Shown: piece after piece, positions 19,282 to 27,379 of the stretch
Layout: every line of letters starts with the position of its first letter
Numbering within the stretch: the stretch's first letter is position 1
Origin: Helicobacter typhlonius
Lineage (GTDB): Bacteria; Campylobacterota; Campylobacteria; Campylobacterales; Helicobacteraceae
NCBI RefSeq assembly: GCF_001460635.1
Contig: NZ_LN907858.1
Coordinates: forward strand, 496,001-560,000
Reading direction: 5' to 3'
DNA length: 64,000 nt
Notes under the pieces: model-generated
Told to the model about the DNA's origin: nothing
What the model saw: the letters and a program-made list of their open reading frames with translations, nothing else
Databases searched by the model: none
Made by a program: the position numbers and the translations under genes

Positions 19282-19926
19282 TTATTTATTATCATCGCTT
19301 ATATTCCCAAAGATACTATAAAATTCAATAGCCTCACCATTCTTTGCAGTCTTATATTGCAAAAAAAGCTCCTCTACCCGTTTTTTGAGAAATGTAAGTT
19401 TTGCGCCATTTGCAATAACGCTCCACATCGTGCCGCCCCCATTACTCTCATAAATGTGTGCGCGGTGCTGACGCAGATATGTCTCATAGCTATCGCGGAG
19501 ATTGAGCCACGCCCTTTGCTCCTCTAGCAGAGTATCTTGCCCTTTTCCTTGATTTTGCTTTTTGTATTCAGCACGATAGAGATTGTAATACTTATTTAAA
19601 AGCTTGTCATACTCCTCGTAGCCATAAGAAAGTGTCTCTATCATTCCTTGCGTGCTACTTAGCACACTAGCACTAAGCATAGCTATTTCGCATTCTAGGC
19701 GGGTTATCTCAAACTTATAGGTTTGCTCGTGCGGTGGGGATTGGCGGACTTGCGCCTTTGCCTTTGCCGCATCTTTGGTGCATTCTGTTCCAACATACTC
19801 TAGCTTTGCAGGTTCAATACCCACGTTTTTTGCAAGTTGTCGCAAACTCTCACTATCTGCAAAGGCAGTATGACACATCACGCTAAATGCAAACGCCACA
19901 TTTATGTATTTCACTCTTATTTGCAA
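19282..19926 (-). CDS. LprI-like (DUF1311) exported protein
   Basis: A 214-residue protein with a signal peptide (about residues 1-23, ending in FADS). The C-terminal half has the LprI/DUF1311 pattern: a helical segment with two short cysteine-containing stretches, EEQRAWLNLRDSYETYL near residue 133, and a GGGTM segment followed by a basic helix. Members include a mycobacterial lysozyme inhibitor, but most are uncharacterised periplasmic proteins. It lies inside the segment bounded by porC repeats. No operon partner is evident. Confidence 0.65.
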   Translation of the reverse strand: MQIRVKYINVAFAFSVMCHTAFADSESLRQLAKNVGIEPAKLEYVGTECTKDAAKAKAQVRQSPPHEQTYKFEITRLECEIAMLSASVLSSTQGMIETLSYGYEEYDKLLNKYYNLYRAEYKKQNQGKGQDTLLEEQRAWLNLRDSYETYLRQHRAHIYESNGGGTMWSVIANGAKLTFLKKRVEELFLQYKTAKNGEAIEFYSIFGNISDDNK

Positions 19927-19991
19927 TCCTTTTTGCTCTTTCTTGCCTGTTAGATTCTATGATTTTATAATGAGAATATTAATATAATTCA

Positions 19992-20039
19992 TATCAAATC
20001 ATAAGGAAAGTATTTATAGTCTTTAAATTCGTCTTTATT
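19992..20039 (-). pseudogene. Remnant of the 3' end of a PoNi-type immunity gene
   Basis: The minus strand encodes N-K-D-E-F-K-D-Y-K-Y-F-P-Y-D-L-I and a stop. This is the same C-terminus as the immunity protein at 34466-35116, and the DNA is nearly identical over this stretch. A stop codon lies directly upstream in frame, so only the gene's tail survives. It shows that this stretch once carried, or was recombined with, an immunity island like the one at 31.5-39.7 kb. Confidence 0.7.
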
Positions 20040-20064
20040 TTAATTATAAAACAAGGAAGGATTT

Positions 20065-20258
20065 ATGGATAAAATGATATATCAATAGGTTCTAATGTGT
20101 CAGGCGGAAAATTTAAATGCAATAAATGTAATTATGTTATCACAATGCTTTCTGCTTCTTCTCTGCCACCTTGCCCAAATTGCAAGAGTAACAATACTTG
20201 GAAAAACTTATCAGGAAAAGGCGATGCACCAAGCCACCCATACCCCAACGAAAAATAA
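20065..20258 (+). pseudogene. Small zinc-ribbon protein gene with a 2-nt frame disruption near its start
   Basis: After an AAGGAAGG site, ATG at 20065 reads M-D-K and then stops within a few codons. In the next frame the sequence runs S-G-G-K-F-K-C-N-K-C-N-Y through P-P-C-P-N-C-K and ends SHPYPNEK. The two CxxC pairs form a zinc ribbon. Removing 2 nt from the ATGATATAT stretch joins the two into a 63-residue protein. Alternatively GTG at 20097 could start an intact 53-residue version. The function is unknown. Similar short zinc-ribbon proteins occur widely in bacteria. Confidence 0.55.
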
Positions 20259-20473
20259 AATATAAATTAGCGAAAGACCTCATTTCTTAATTTAACCACA
20301 TTGTCAGTGAATCTTGCAATCAAACTTACGCGAGAGGGAAGAGGGAGATGAAGTCTTATTTTATTACTCATAATGCAAAGATAAGCAAATTTTTGCTATG
20401 ATTATGAAAACCTAAACATGAGATTTGTGCTTAGTAAGCAAGTAGCATACTCACAAAAGATAAGGGAGATAAA

Positions 20474-20737
20474 ATGACAGCACAAGTAAATGTATTAGCA
20501 ACGAATAATTATCCAGAAGCCCATAGCCTAGAAGAATCTTTGGCAATTTTAGAATCTTATAGGAACAATCTCACAGAGACACAATATAAAAGCATTCGCT
20601 CCAATATTTGCAATTTTGCTATTGAGGATATGTTTGCAAATCAACAAGATATTATTGAGCTTATTCAAATAGAAAAAGGTGAAAAAACCGCTGATGAAAT
20701 TATAGCCCAGCATAAGAGCCAATGGGGGCTACTTTAA
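20474..20737 (+). CDS. Putative VbhA-like antitoxin of the adjacent Fic toxin
   Basis: An 87-residue acidic protein encoded 4 nt upstream of the Fic gene. The C-terminal segment (GEKTADEIIAQHKSQWG) matches the tail pattern of VbhA-type Fic antitoxins. I cannot find a clean (S/T)xxxE(G/N) inhibitory motif, so the inhibitory helix is diverged or the family is different. The start has an AAGGGAGAT site. Its role as an immunity partner is inferred mainly from position and size. Confidence 0.65.
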   Translation: MTAQVNVLATNNYPEAHSLEESLAILESYRNNLTETQYKSIRSNICNFAIEDMFANQQDIIELIQIEKGEKTADEIIAQHKSQWGLL

Positions 20738-20741
20738 AACA

Positions 20742-21554
20742 ATGTGGGATAGCGATGAGCATCTTAATGATTTTGATAGATTTTTGCTTGAAACTAATCT
20801 TGTAGGTGCGACTTCGCTTGATGAACTACGCCATAGAGAAAGATTACTTACACTAAAACGCACGCAAACACTCAAAACTACATATATTAAACGCGACTTT
20901 AGCTACAAACACCTAAAAGCTATTCATAAACATATATTCCAAGATGTCTATACTTGGGCGGGACAAGATAGGTATGAAATGGGTTTATATGGATTTATGA
21001 GTAAGGGGGATTCTACCTTTTGTAAAGGGAGTTTTCTCCCCAAACAATCTAAAAATATTTTTGAGAATCTAAAGCAATGTAGCTTACACGAAAAACAAAA
21101 AGATGTGGATACTCTTGCACAGAATTTAACCACCTTTATGACTGATTTAAATGCTTTGCACCCTTTTAGAGAGGGGAATGGAAGAGTTCAGAGAATCTTT
21201 ATCAATGAATTAGCTCATAATGCAGGATTTGCGCTAGATTTAAACCTCATACCTAAAAATGATATGATAGAAGCCTCCATACAGGCAATGCAAGGAGATA
21301 ATACAGAGCTTTTAAAGCTTATCAAAACTAACCTATACAGCAACACCCAAGCCGAACTACAAAGACGACTAGATATTAATCTCAACAACTATGGAAAAGT
21401 AAATGATGAAAAACAAAAACAAGAATTTTTAGAAAGAGCAAACGCTATCAAAGAACAAACTAAGAAGTTTAATATCACTTTAGATTCCAAGTCTTTACAG
21501 AGATTAGAGAGGATAAATCAAGAGCAAAACAAAGAACGCGGTAGGGGGAGATGA
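20742..21554 (+). CDS. Fic-domain toxin (probable AMP-transferase) with a T4SS-substrate-like tail
   Basis: A 270-residue protein with a Fic core. The complete active-site motif HPFREGNGR is at about residues 140-148, with the catalytic histidine first, and YTWAGQDR is the preceding family segment. Fic enzymes transfer AMP or similar groups to hydroxyl side chains. After residue 198 comes a charged helical module (AELQRRLDINLNN onward) shared with the protein at 30552-31310. It ends N-K-E-R-G-R-G-R, resembling the relaxase C-terminus D-R-A-K-G-M-G-R. Basic arginine-rich ends are known T4SS signals. This suggests a conjugation-delivered toxin like Bartonella VbhT, but no BID domain is visible. 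Confidence 0.88.
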   Translation: MWDSDEHLNDFDRFLLETNLVGATSLDELRHRERLLTLKRTQTLKTTYIKRDFSYKHLKAIHKHIFQDVYTWAGQDRYEMGLYGFMSKGDSTFCKGSFLPKQSKNIFENLKQCSLHEKQKDVDTLAQNLTTFMTDLNALHPFREGNGRVQRIFINELAHNAGFALDLNLIPKNDMIEASIQAMQGDNTELLKLIKTNLYSNTQAELQRRLDINLNNYGKVNDEKQKQEFLERANAIKEQTKKFNITLDSKSLQRLERINQEQNKERGRGR

Positions 21555-21738
21555 ATCGCGAGAATCATCACTAAAGCCTTTCTTTCCCCTTTTTAAAAGT
21601 CTCATTTTTAGCTTACTAGGGCAAAACAACGCCTCGCTTTTGTTTTGAGATATTGTTTGTGCGTGGCACTTCTTATTCCATAGCTCCGAAGTGTTTGAGT
21701 TTGCTTACGCAAATCTCCACTTCTCTAGCCATAGGCTT
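21555..21738. other. Gene-free stretch between the Fic gene and the relaxase operon
   Basis: About 185 bp where the plus-strand Fic operon and the minus-strand relaxase operon converge. No strong terminator hairpin or coding frame is evident. Confidence 0.4.
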
Positions 21739-21819
21739 TTATTTGCTAATTGATTTTACAGAATATAAAATCAAAGCACCAAATACAAAAATAGTGAAAA
21801 TTGCTAAAGCTAAACCCAT
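21739..21819 (-). CDS. 26-residue single-pass membrane peptide
   Basis: ATG overlaps the stop of the preceding 76-residue gene (TAATG), suggesting coupled translation. The product is almost entirely a transmembrane helix (G-L-A-L-A-I-F-T-I-F-V-F-G-A-L-I-L-Y) with a short basic end, SVKSISK. It has no recognisable family. It is the last gene of the relaxase operon. Confidence 0.5.
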   Translation of the reverse strand: MGLALAIFTIFVFGALILYSVKSISK

Positions 21820-22049
21820 TATTCTAACTCCTCTAGCTCATCAAGATTTTTTTTGAGATACTTTATCAAGAAAAAGAATATTATCACAATGATAACAATA
21901 CCAATGATACACGCTATTGCCTGAAAAATATTTATTGTGTCAATATTAATAACAATATACGCAAAAATCCCAAACAAAGCAGTGAGCAATGCAAACACTC
22001 CACTTTTGATAAAATCTATCGTTGTCTTTACTCTTTCTTTTCTACTCAT
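21819..22049 (-). CDS. Small membrane protein of the relaxase operon
   Basis: A 76-residue protein with a basic N-terminus, two hydrophobic segments (about 15-36 and 40-63) and an acidic tail KKNLDELEELE. It overlaps the relaxase gene by 4 nt (ATGA). No family is recognised. Small membrane proteins next to relaxases can act in mating or entry exclusion, but nothing in the sequence shows that here. Confidence 0.65.
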   Translation of the reverse strand: MSRKERVKTTIDFIKSGVFALLTALFGIFAYIVINIDTINIFQAIACIIGIVIIVIIFFFLIKYLKKNLDELEELE

Positions 22050-23731
22050 CTACCCATTCCTTTAGCCCTATCATACTCAAATTCTTTATAAAGTTGCTTA
22101 AAATTTTCAAATGTATTAGCTTGTATTTTCTCTTTTAGTTTTGCTTCATAGAAGCTTTTATTGCGTATATCTTGTTTTTTACAATACCAATCTATAAACT
22201 CATCAATATCAAGGCGAGAATCTGCAATCATTTTTGTTCTTTCTATTTTGGCAGATGAAATTTTTTCTTGAGTAGATTCAAAAGTATAAGGCGTGTTTAA
22301 GAATTGACTTAAAGCCTTAAGCTCATTCTCTTTAAACTTGCTTCTTTCCCCTTTTAAAAGATTATTTTGCTTCTCTTTACAGAGATTTATTACAAAATCT
22401 TTATTTTTACTTAGCTTATGGGCATAAGCTTGAATCTTATCGTTTAAATCCAAACTTATATCTATACGATTAATCGCATTGAGATGATATTCTAAGTCTT
22501 TTGCCATATTAATAAGTGTAAAGGCATTTGATTTTTTATTGAGTGAATTTGAAAGCAGTAAATCAAGCTCTAAATTCTCTTTAAAGTGCTTCTCTAACTT
22601 TGCTTCATTAACAAACAAATCATTTTTAATTTGGGAGATGAGATACACATCATTTTTTGAATAATTTTTGTTAGTAACATTAGATTCTAAGAATTTTAAG
22701 TAAGCTTGTTTTTTAGCAAGTGTAGCATAGTCATTTTTATAGCTCAATCGCTCATAGTTTAATTCTTTTTCTATGGCTCTAAGAGCTTTTATCTTAGTTT
22801 TATAATCTTGCAATGATTGCTTAAGCTCACTAATCTCACTATTATGGCTTTTAACAAGCTTTAATTTTTTATAATAGAGTTTATTGCCACTTGTCATAAG
22901 TTCTTTAGCTTCATTGACAAAGAGAATTTTTGTTGCAACCTTTTGCCTTATTGCTTCATTAATAGTTTGAATTTTACTCTCATAAAGCGAAATTTTATTG
23001 ACAATGGAGTGCATACTTTTTGAAATCTCGTTATTAATATTAAGCGGTATTTCAAGTGAAGCTCTAGCGTGTTGTTTTAATAAATCGCGCTCAAATTTAT
23101 ACTTATTCTCATAGTTCAAGTTTGGATTATGAAAGTTAAGAGAGTTTTTAAAATCTTCACGCAAGAGATTCCAAAAATCCTTTATATCTTGCTTACTCTT
23201 GAAATGTAGTTTCTTACGAGAAAATATATTGTTTTTGTTTAAGATAATGTGGATGTGTGGTTTATTTTGATGAGAGTGAATAACACTTACAAACTTGTAT
23301 TCAAAGAAATTCTTTTTCATTACTTCACTCACAGAGATTTTTAATGCTTCAAGGCTATGTTTATCCACAGCCTCATCAAGCGAAAATGTGAAGTGCCACG
23401 CTTCTTTTGCGTTCTCTTTTGATGAAAAATCTTTTTGCCAATCATTCATAATGTCCTCTAAGCTCACGAGTTCATTGTCTTGATTGAGTGCAAATGTAGA
23501 TTCAGAATTGCGTATAACATAATTAAGCGCATTCTTAACACCTTTTACAGAAAGATTTGATAAAAGCTTTATCATTACTTGCTTAGCAAATTTTCTTTCT
23601 TGAATTGTAGAAAAGAGCCGAGAAGAAAAAAGCTCAAGTCTTTTTTTCGGCGCAACTTCATCTTTGATTTTTTTTCTTTTTTCTTCTTCATAATCAAAAA
23701 AAATATTTTTCAAACGAGCAAACTTTTTCAT
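22046..23731 (-). CDS. Conjugative relaxase (MOBP/VirD2-like)
   Basis: The N-terminal relaxase domain has AWHFTFSLDE near residue 108 and the metal-binding histidines in VIHSHQNKPHIHIILNKNN near residue 150. This is the H-x-H motif III of relaxases, which nick oriT and lead the strand through a T4SS. The rest, to residue 561, is long charged coiled coil. The C-terminus D-R-A-K-G-M-G-R is basic and resembles the Fic toxin end. I chose ATG 23731 (M-K-K-F-A-R-L-K). ATG 23767 in frame is also possible, and neither has a strong ribosome-binding site. A candidate nic sequence lies just upstream. Confidence 0.85.
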   Translation of the reverse strand: MKKFARLKNIFFDYEEEKRKKIKDEVAPKKRLELFSSRLFSTIQERKFAKQVMIKLLSNLSVKGVKNALNYVIRNSESTFALNQDNELVSLEDIMNDWQKDFSSKENAKEAWHFTFSLDEAVDKHSLEALKISVSEVMKKNFFEYKFVSVIHSHQNKPHIHIILNKNNIFSRKKLHFKSKQDIKDFWNLLREDFKNSLNFHNPNLNYENKYKFERDLLKQHARASLEIPLNINNEISKSMHSIVNKISLYESKIQTINEAIRQKVATKILFVNEAKELMTSGNKLYYKKLKLVKSHNSEISELKQSLQDYKTKIKALRAIEKELNYERLSYKNDYATLAKKQAYLKFLESNVTNKNYSKNDVYLISQIKNDLFVNEAKLEKHFKENLELDLLLSNSLNKKSNAFTLINMAKDLEYHLNAINRIDISLDLNDKIQAYAHKLSKNKDFVINLCKEKQNNLLKGERSKFKENELKALSQFLNTPYTFESTQEKISSAKIERTKMIADSRLDIDEFIDWYCKKQDIRNKSFYEAKLKEKIQANTFENFKQLYKEFEYDRAKGMGR

Positions 23732-23769
23732 AAAAATATTATAGCGTGTATTTTTGAAACATATCATAA

Positions 23770-23898
23770 ATACTTACTCAATTTAAAATCAAACTTTTGT
23801 TAGCAGGATAACCCTAAAGTATATCCTTTTTCACTATCAATCCCCATAAACTAGGGCTTTTTTAGTGAGATTTTCTCATTTTGTAAAAATGAGAAAAT
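23770..23898 (-). other. Candidate origin of transfer (oriT) upstream of the relaxase
   Basis: On the minus strand, TTATCCTGC at 23803-23811 matches the nic consensus of MOBP relaxases (ATCCTG cut before C). About 60 bp away a perfect 13-bp inverted repeat (ATTTTCTCATTTT / AAAATGAGAAAAT, 3-nt gap) covers 23870-23898. Relaxase gene, nic-like site and inverted repeat lie together in the usual arrangement. Nicking itself is not shown. Confidence 0.5.
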
Positions 23899-23952
23899 AT
23901 TTTGAGAGAGACATCATTTTTTTATGAAAACTATCAAAACAAAAGTTTTTAT

Positions 23953-24159
23953 ATTAAAGGGATAAATTGCGAAAAAAATTTTAACAAAAATTTTGTATAT
24001 CCTCGCAAAATAGGGAAATAGAGAAGCAGAGAAAAGTAAATATACAAGCAAAAAGAATCACACAAGCAAAATTTTAGATTATACACGCAGAAACACACAA
24101 TACACGAGCAAAAGCGACTTATACATACAAAAAAAGTATTCGCAATTTATCCCTTTAAT
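23953..24159. repeat. 21-bp perfect inverted repeat enclosing iteron-like direct repeats
   Basis: The arm at 23953-23973 (core AAAGGGATAAATTGCG) is repeated as its exact reverse complement at 24139-24159. Between the arms, a degenerate unit like (T/C)ACAAGCAAAA recurs at about 24022, 24043, 24061, 24082 and 24101, that is every 18-21 bp. Such phased repeats often bind replication or transfer proteins. The region lies between the divergent relaxase and T4SS operons and probably also holds their promoters. Confidence 0.65.
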
Positions 24160-24218
24160 AATTTCTATATTCTACGCAAAAATTTTGCAATCAAACTTTG
24201 GGGAAGGACACAAACACA

Positions 24219-24524
24219 ATGAAAAAGATACTTGCAAAAATCACATTCTTTTTGATTATGGCTCAAGTTTATCTCTATGGAGCATTTGGAGAAAAACTCA
24301 AAAATTCAATAGCAACAGAAGTGAATAGCACAGGAGATATTGTTATGGGTGTAATTCATATTCTAGTAGGCGTATTTGGTGGTTTAATGATTTGTTTTCT
24401 TGCTATTGCTGCAAAGTTTAAACCAGAGCTTCTAAAAGACAATATGAAAACAATTATTTGGATAGCAATTATCACAGGTGTGCTATGGGGTGTAACTAAT
24501 AATGGTGTAAGCGTGTTTCAATGA
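24219..24524 (+). CDS. virB2: T4SS pilin-like protein, VirB2/TrbC family
   Basis: A 101-residue protein with a signal-like N-terminal helix (FFLIMAQVYLYGAFG) and two hydrophobic helices (about 42-63 and 77-95), the layout of VirB2/TrbC pilins. ATG 24219 is chosen because AAGGA lies 10 nt upstream. A TTG 21 nt earlier is less likely. It is the first gene of the operon, and its stop overlaps virB3 by 4 nt. Confidence 0.75.
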   Translation: MKKILAKITFFLIMAQVYLYGAFGEKLKNSIATEVNSTGDIVMGVIHILVGVFGGLMICFLAIAAKFKPELLKDNMKTIIWIAIITGVLWGVTNNGVSVFQ

Positions 24525-24784
24525 TTGAGATTGATAATTTTAGAGAAATCACAAAAAAAGACAAGGTGTATTTGCCACGCACAAACATAGGCTTAAGCAG
24601 AACTTCTTTGCTTATTGCCCTGCTAGGTGGCGGTGTATTGTGGCTCATACTTGTATGGTGGGCAATACCCTTATTTGTTTTGATTCTCGCTACGCTATCT
24701 ATTTTTGAATATTTTGATGAAGATATTTACGACATTCTCATCATACGCTCAAAGATGAAATCAAAAAATATTTTTTACGCATAA
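24521..24784 (+). CDS. virB3: T4SS inner-membrane protein, VirB3 family
   Basis: An 87-residue protein with the N-terminal VYLPRTNIGLSR stretch followed by a hydrophobic hairpin (about 28-60) and a cytoplasmic tail, as in VirB3/TrbD. It is placed directly before the VirB4 ATPase gene, with which it normally interacts. Confidence 0.8.
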   Translation: MIEIDNFREITKKDKVYLPRTNIGLSRTSLLIALLGGGVLWLILVWWAIPLFVLILATLSIFEYFDEDIYDILIIRSKMKSKNIFYA

Positions 24785-24792
24785 GGAATACA

Positions 24793-27240
24793 ATGCAATT
24801 TGCAAAAAAGATTATTCAAAATTTACGCAAACACAAAAATATTGATACTCTCAATGAAGCTTTTAACAAAACAATGAAAGAAGCCGAAGGCATACTTACA
24901 CTCCAAGAACCAACAATCTATGCGATGAATGAAGAATCTAATATCGCTTCAAAATTTAGTGATAAATACATAGCAACACAAGATGGTAACTTATGTGCGG
25001 GATTCAGAATTGAAGGCATAAGCTATTCAGCAATTACACTTAATCAAGAAATAGAGCTTGTTAATACACGCAATAGATTTTGGAGTAAGCTTGATACGAA
25101 TGTGGAAGTAAATATCTTTGCTAAAAAAGAAAAAATTCATTTAGAATTTGATTCAAGCTCCCCAAATCATTTTGCCGAAGAGATAATAAAAAAATGGGAG
25201 AGTGGAATCGTAACATATAAAATCAATTACTACCTCATTGTCTCCACAAAATCAAAACAAGTCGCAGGTTATTTTGAAGCAAAAAAAGAAAAAATGACGA
25301 CAGAACAAATTGCAGATAATCTAAGCCCAGAGAACAATACTACGAGGTTTGAATTTAAGGCAAAAAAACTTGATGAAGTATGTGAAGAAATAAAAAGTGC
25401 ATTGGGAGACTTTAAACCTATTCAACTTGACTCTGATAGTATTATCAACTTCTATGCTACCTACTCTAATATGCAATTCACAAATTTACGCTATGGATAT
25501 GAAAGTATAACAGATTCTTATATCACTTCAAATGTTGAGTTTAAAAAAGATTTCATCATTTTTACTCGCAACGATGGTAAGGAAATCTATGGGAGATTCT
25601 TAAGTGTTAAGGCATATGAAACAGAAAATATTTCAAGTATATTACCAACGACCATTCTAAGAGAGAATACAGATTATTTTCTTATTTTTCACTGCGAAGC
25701 TCTTGATAGAAACACTTCTCTTAATAAAGTGAAAAATGCTAAGCTCTATGCTGTTGAGCTTATTCAAAATGCCCTTGAAACCTTATTGCAAGAGATTCAA
25801 ACGGATAGAGAAAAACTCTTGAAGTTTTCTCTTAGCATTCTTGTTTTGTCAGAGTATGGAATGAAAGACCTTGATTCTAAAACAAACTCACTTATAGCCA
25901 TACTTAAAGCTCAAAATTTAAGTGTTGCAAGGGAGACACTTAATCTTAAACCATTATTTTTTAGCTTTTTCCCATCTCGTGGCAATATTAACGCAAGAAT
26001 CCGCACACAAACAAGCTCGGTAATAAGCACACTATGCACCTTTGAGAATGATATTTTAGGATTTAAGAACTCGCGATGGGGGAATCGACCCATAACGATT
26101 CTAAAACACCTAAGTGGAAGCCCCTACTTTTTTAACTTTCACGACAGCCCTAACGAAGATGCTTCAGGGCATACGCTAGTTATAGGTGGAACAGGCTATG
26201 GCAAAACAACGCTTATGCAGTTTTTTATGACAAATCTCTTTAAGTATGATATTAACATCTTTGCAATGGATAAATTGCGCGGTATGCACAATTTTACAAA
26301 CTATGTTGCAGGAGAATACCACGATTTAGAACTTGATGGTTTTAAGCTTAATCCCTTCTCTCTTGGTGATACAACAGAAAACAATAACTTTTTAAAGTCT
26401 TGGTTGTGTGAAATGGGCGAAATAGGTAATGGGGAACACGAACTAAGAAATATCGTAGGAGACACAATAAGGCAAATACGAGAAACACAAGCACAAGATG
26501 ATAGCCATATTTTTACACTCAAGGATTTTTACGACAGCTTACACTTTCCAAACTCACAAGATGATTTAAAAATAAGATATAGGGATTATCTTGAAGGATT
26601 GTTTGACAACAAAGAAGACGCACTTAATTTTAGCAAACAACTTTCAGTGCTTAATATGGACGCCATACTCAAGGATCAAAAGAACTCGGCGTTATGCGCC
26701 TTGTATCTTTTTCATAAAATAAAAAATATCTCAAAGAATACAAACAAGGGCTTTTTTATATGGATTGATGAGCTTAGAGATTACCTCAATAATCCAAATA
26801 TGTGCAATGCAATCATTGAATCCATTATGGAAGTGAGAAAGATAAATGGTGTGATGGCAATGGGAGTGCAAAATCTTGATTTTTTTAAGAATGTGGCAAA
26901 TGCGGAAGCCTTCATAGAAAATATGGCAAACATTATCATATTTCCAACTACAGACGTGCGAACACTTGAAAGACTTCAAGACCAACTTTCCTTAACAGGA
27001 AGCGAAATTAACTTCTTGCAAAATACAAGCAAGGCTTCAAGGCAAATTCTTTTAAAGAGAAAAGATGAATCTGCAATTCTTGATATTAATTTTTCAAGAC
27101 TAGGCGAACATTTAAAAGTATTCAGCTCTGAATCTAAAAATGTAAATGCGCTCATAGAGTGTAAAAAATACCACCCACAAGAATGGAGAGCAATGTATCT
27201 TAAAAATCAAAAATCAATTCTACAAAAGGAGAACCTATGA
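24793..27240 (+). CDS. virB4: T4SS ATPase, VirB4 family
   Basis: An 815-residue ATPase that powers pilus assembly and substrate transfer at the inner membrane. The Walker A motif GGTGYGKTT is at about residues 465-473 and the Walker B segment GFFIWIDELRD is near 652. The N-terminal half matches the VirB4/CagE layout. It overlaps the lipoprotein gene at ATGA. The length is normal for the family and no break is seen. Confidence 0.93.
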   Translation: MQFAKKIIQNLRKHKNIDTLNEAFNKTMKEAEGILTLQEPTIYAMNEESNIASKFSDKYIATQDGNLCAGFRIEGISYSAITLNQEIELVNTRNRFWSKLDTNVEVNIFAKKEKIHLEFDSSSPNHFAEEIIKKWESGIVTYKINYYLIVSTKSKQVAGYFEAKKEKMTTEQIADNLSPENNTTRFEFKAKKLDEVCEEIKSALGDFKPIQLDSDSIINFYATYSNMQFTNLRYGYESITDSYITSNVEFKKDFIIFTRNDGKEIYGRFLSVKAYETENISSILPTTILRENTDYFLIFHCEALDRNTSLNKVKNAKLYAVELIQNALETLLQEIQTDREKLLKFSLSILVLSEYGMKDLDSKTNSLIAILKAQNLSVARETLNLKPLFFSFFPSRGNINARIRTQTSSVISTLCTFENDILGFKNSRWGNRPITILKHLSGSPYFFNFHDSPNEDASGHTLVIGGTGYGKTTLMQFFMTNLFKYDINIFAMDKLRGMHNFTNYVAGEYHDLELDGFKLNPFSLGDTTENNNFLKSWLCEMGEIGNGEHELRNIVGDTIRQIRETQAQDDSHIFTLKDFYDSLHFPNSQDDLKIRYRDYLEGLFDNKEDALNFSKQLSVLNMDAILKDQKNSALCALYLFHKIKNISKNTNKGFFIWIDELRDYLNNPNMCNAIIESIMEVRKINGVMAMGVQNLDFFKNVANAEAFIENMANIIIFPTTDVRTLERLQDQLSLTGSEINFLQNTSKASRQILLKRKDESAILDINFSRLGEHLKVFSSESKNVNALIECKKYHPQEWRAMYLKNQKSILQKENL

Positions 27241-27377
27241 AGAAATTTTTAACACTCACTATGCTCGGCTTTTTAGCTATAACAATCTTAGGTTGTGGTA
27301 GTAGCAAAACTAAGATTCCCTCAAAAAGCCCTTGTGCTTGTTATGACATTATCATTGATATGGATAAACAAGGATAA
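27237..27377 (+). CDS. virB7: Small T4SS lipoprotein, VirB7-like
   Basis: A 46-residue protein: M-K-K-F-L, a hydrophobic stretch, then the lipobox I-L-G-C with the lipidated cysteine at position 20, and a short tail with two further cysteines (PCAC). It starts within the virB4 stop (ATGA) and ends 2 nt before virB8. Its position, size and lipobox fit VirB7, which anchors the outer-membrane ring. The symbol rests on context. Confidence 0.7.
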   Translation: MKKFLTLTMLGFLAITILGCGSSKTKIPSKSPCACYDIIIDMDKQG

Positions 27378-27379
27378 AA

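Noticed and set aside
19038-20473. Possible tRNA gene as the integration site
   Set aside because: I found no cloverleaf-like sequence near either boundary. The duplicated piece is porC, not a tRNA.
24022-24114. Repeated units that could be a small CRISPR array
   Set aside because: The repeats are short (about 10 bp), degenerate and 18-21 bp apart, with no conserved repeat of CRISPR length and no cas genes. They fit iterons better.
20281-24200. Shared TTGCAATCAAACTT words (near 20314 and 24185) as attachment core
   Set aside because: They lie inside the segment, not at its ends, and precede separate operons, so they are more likely common upstream sequence.
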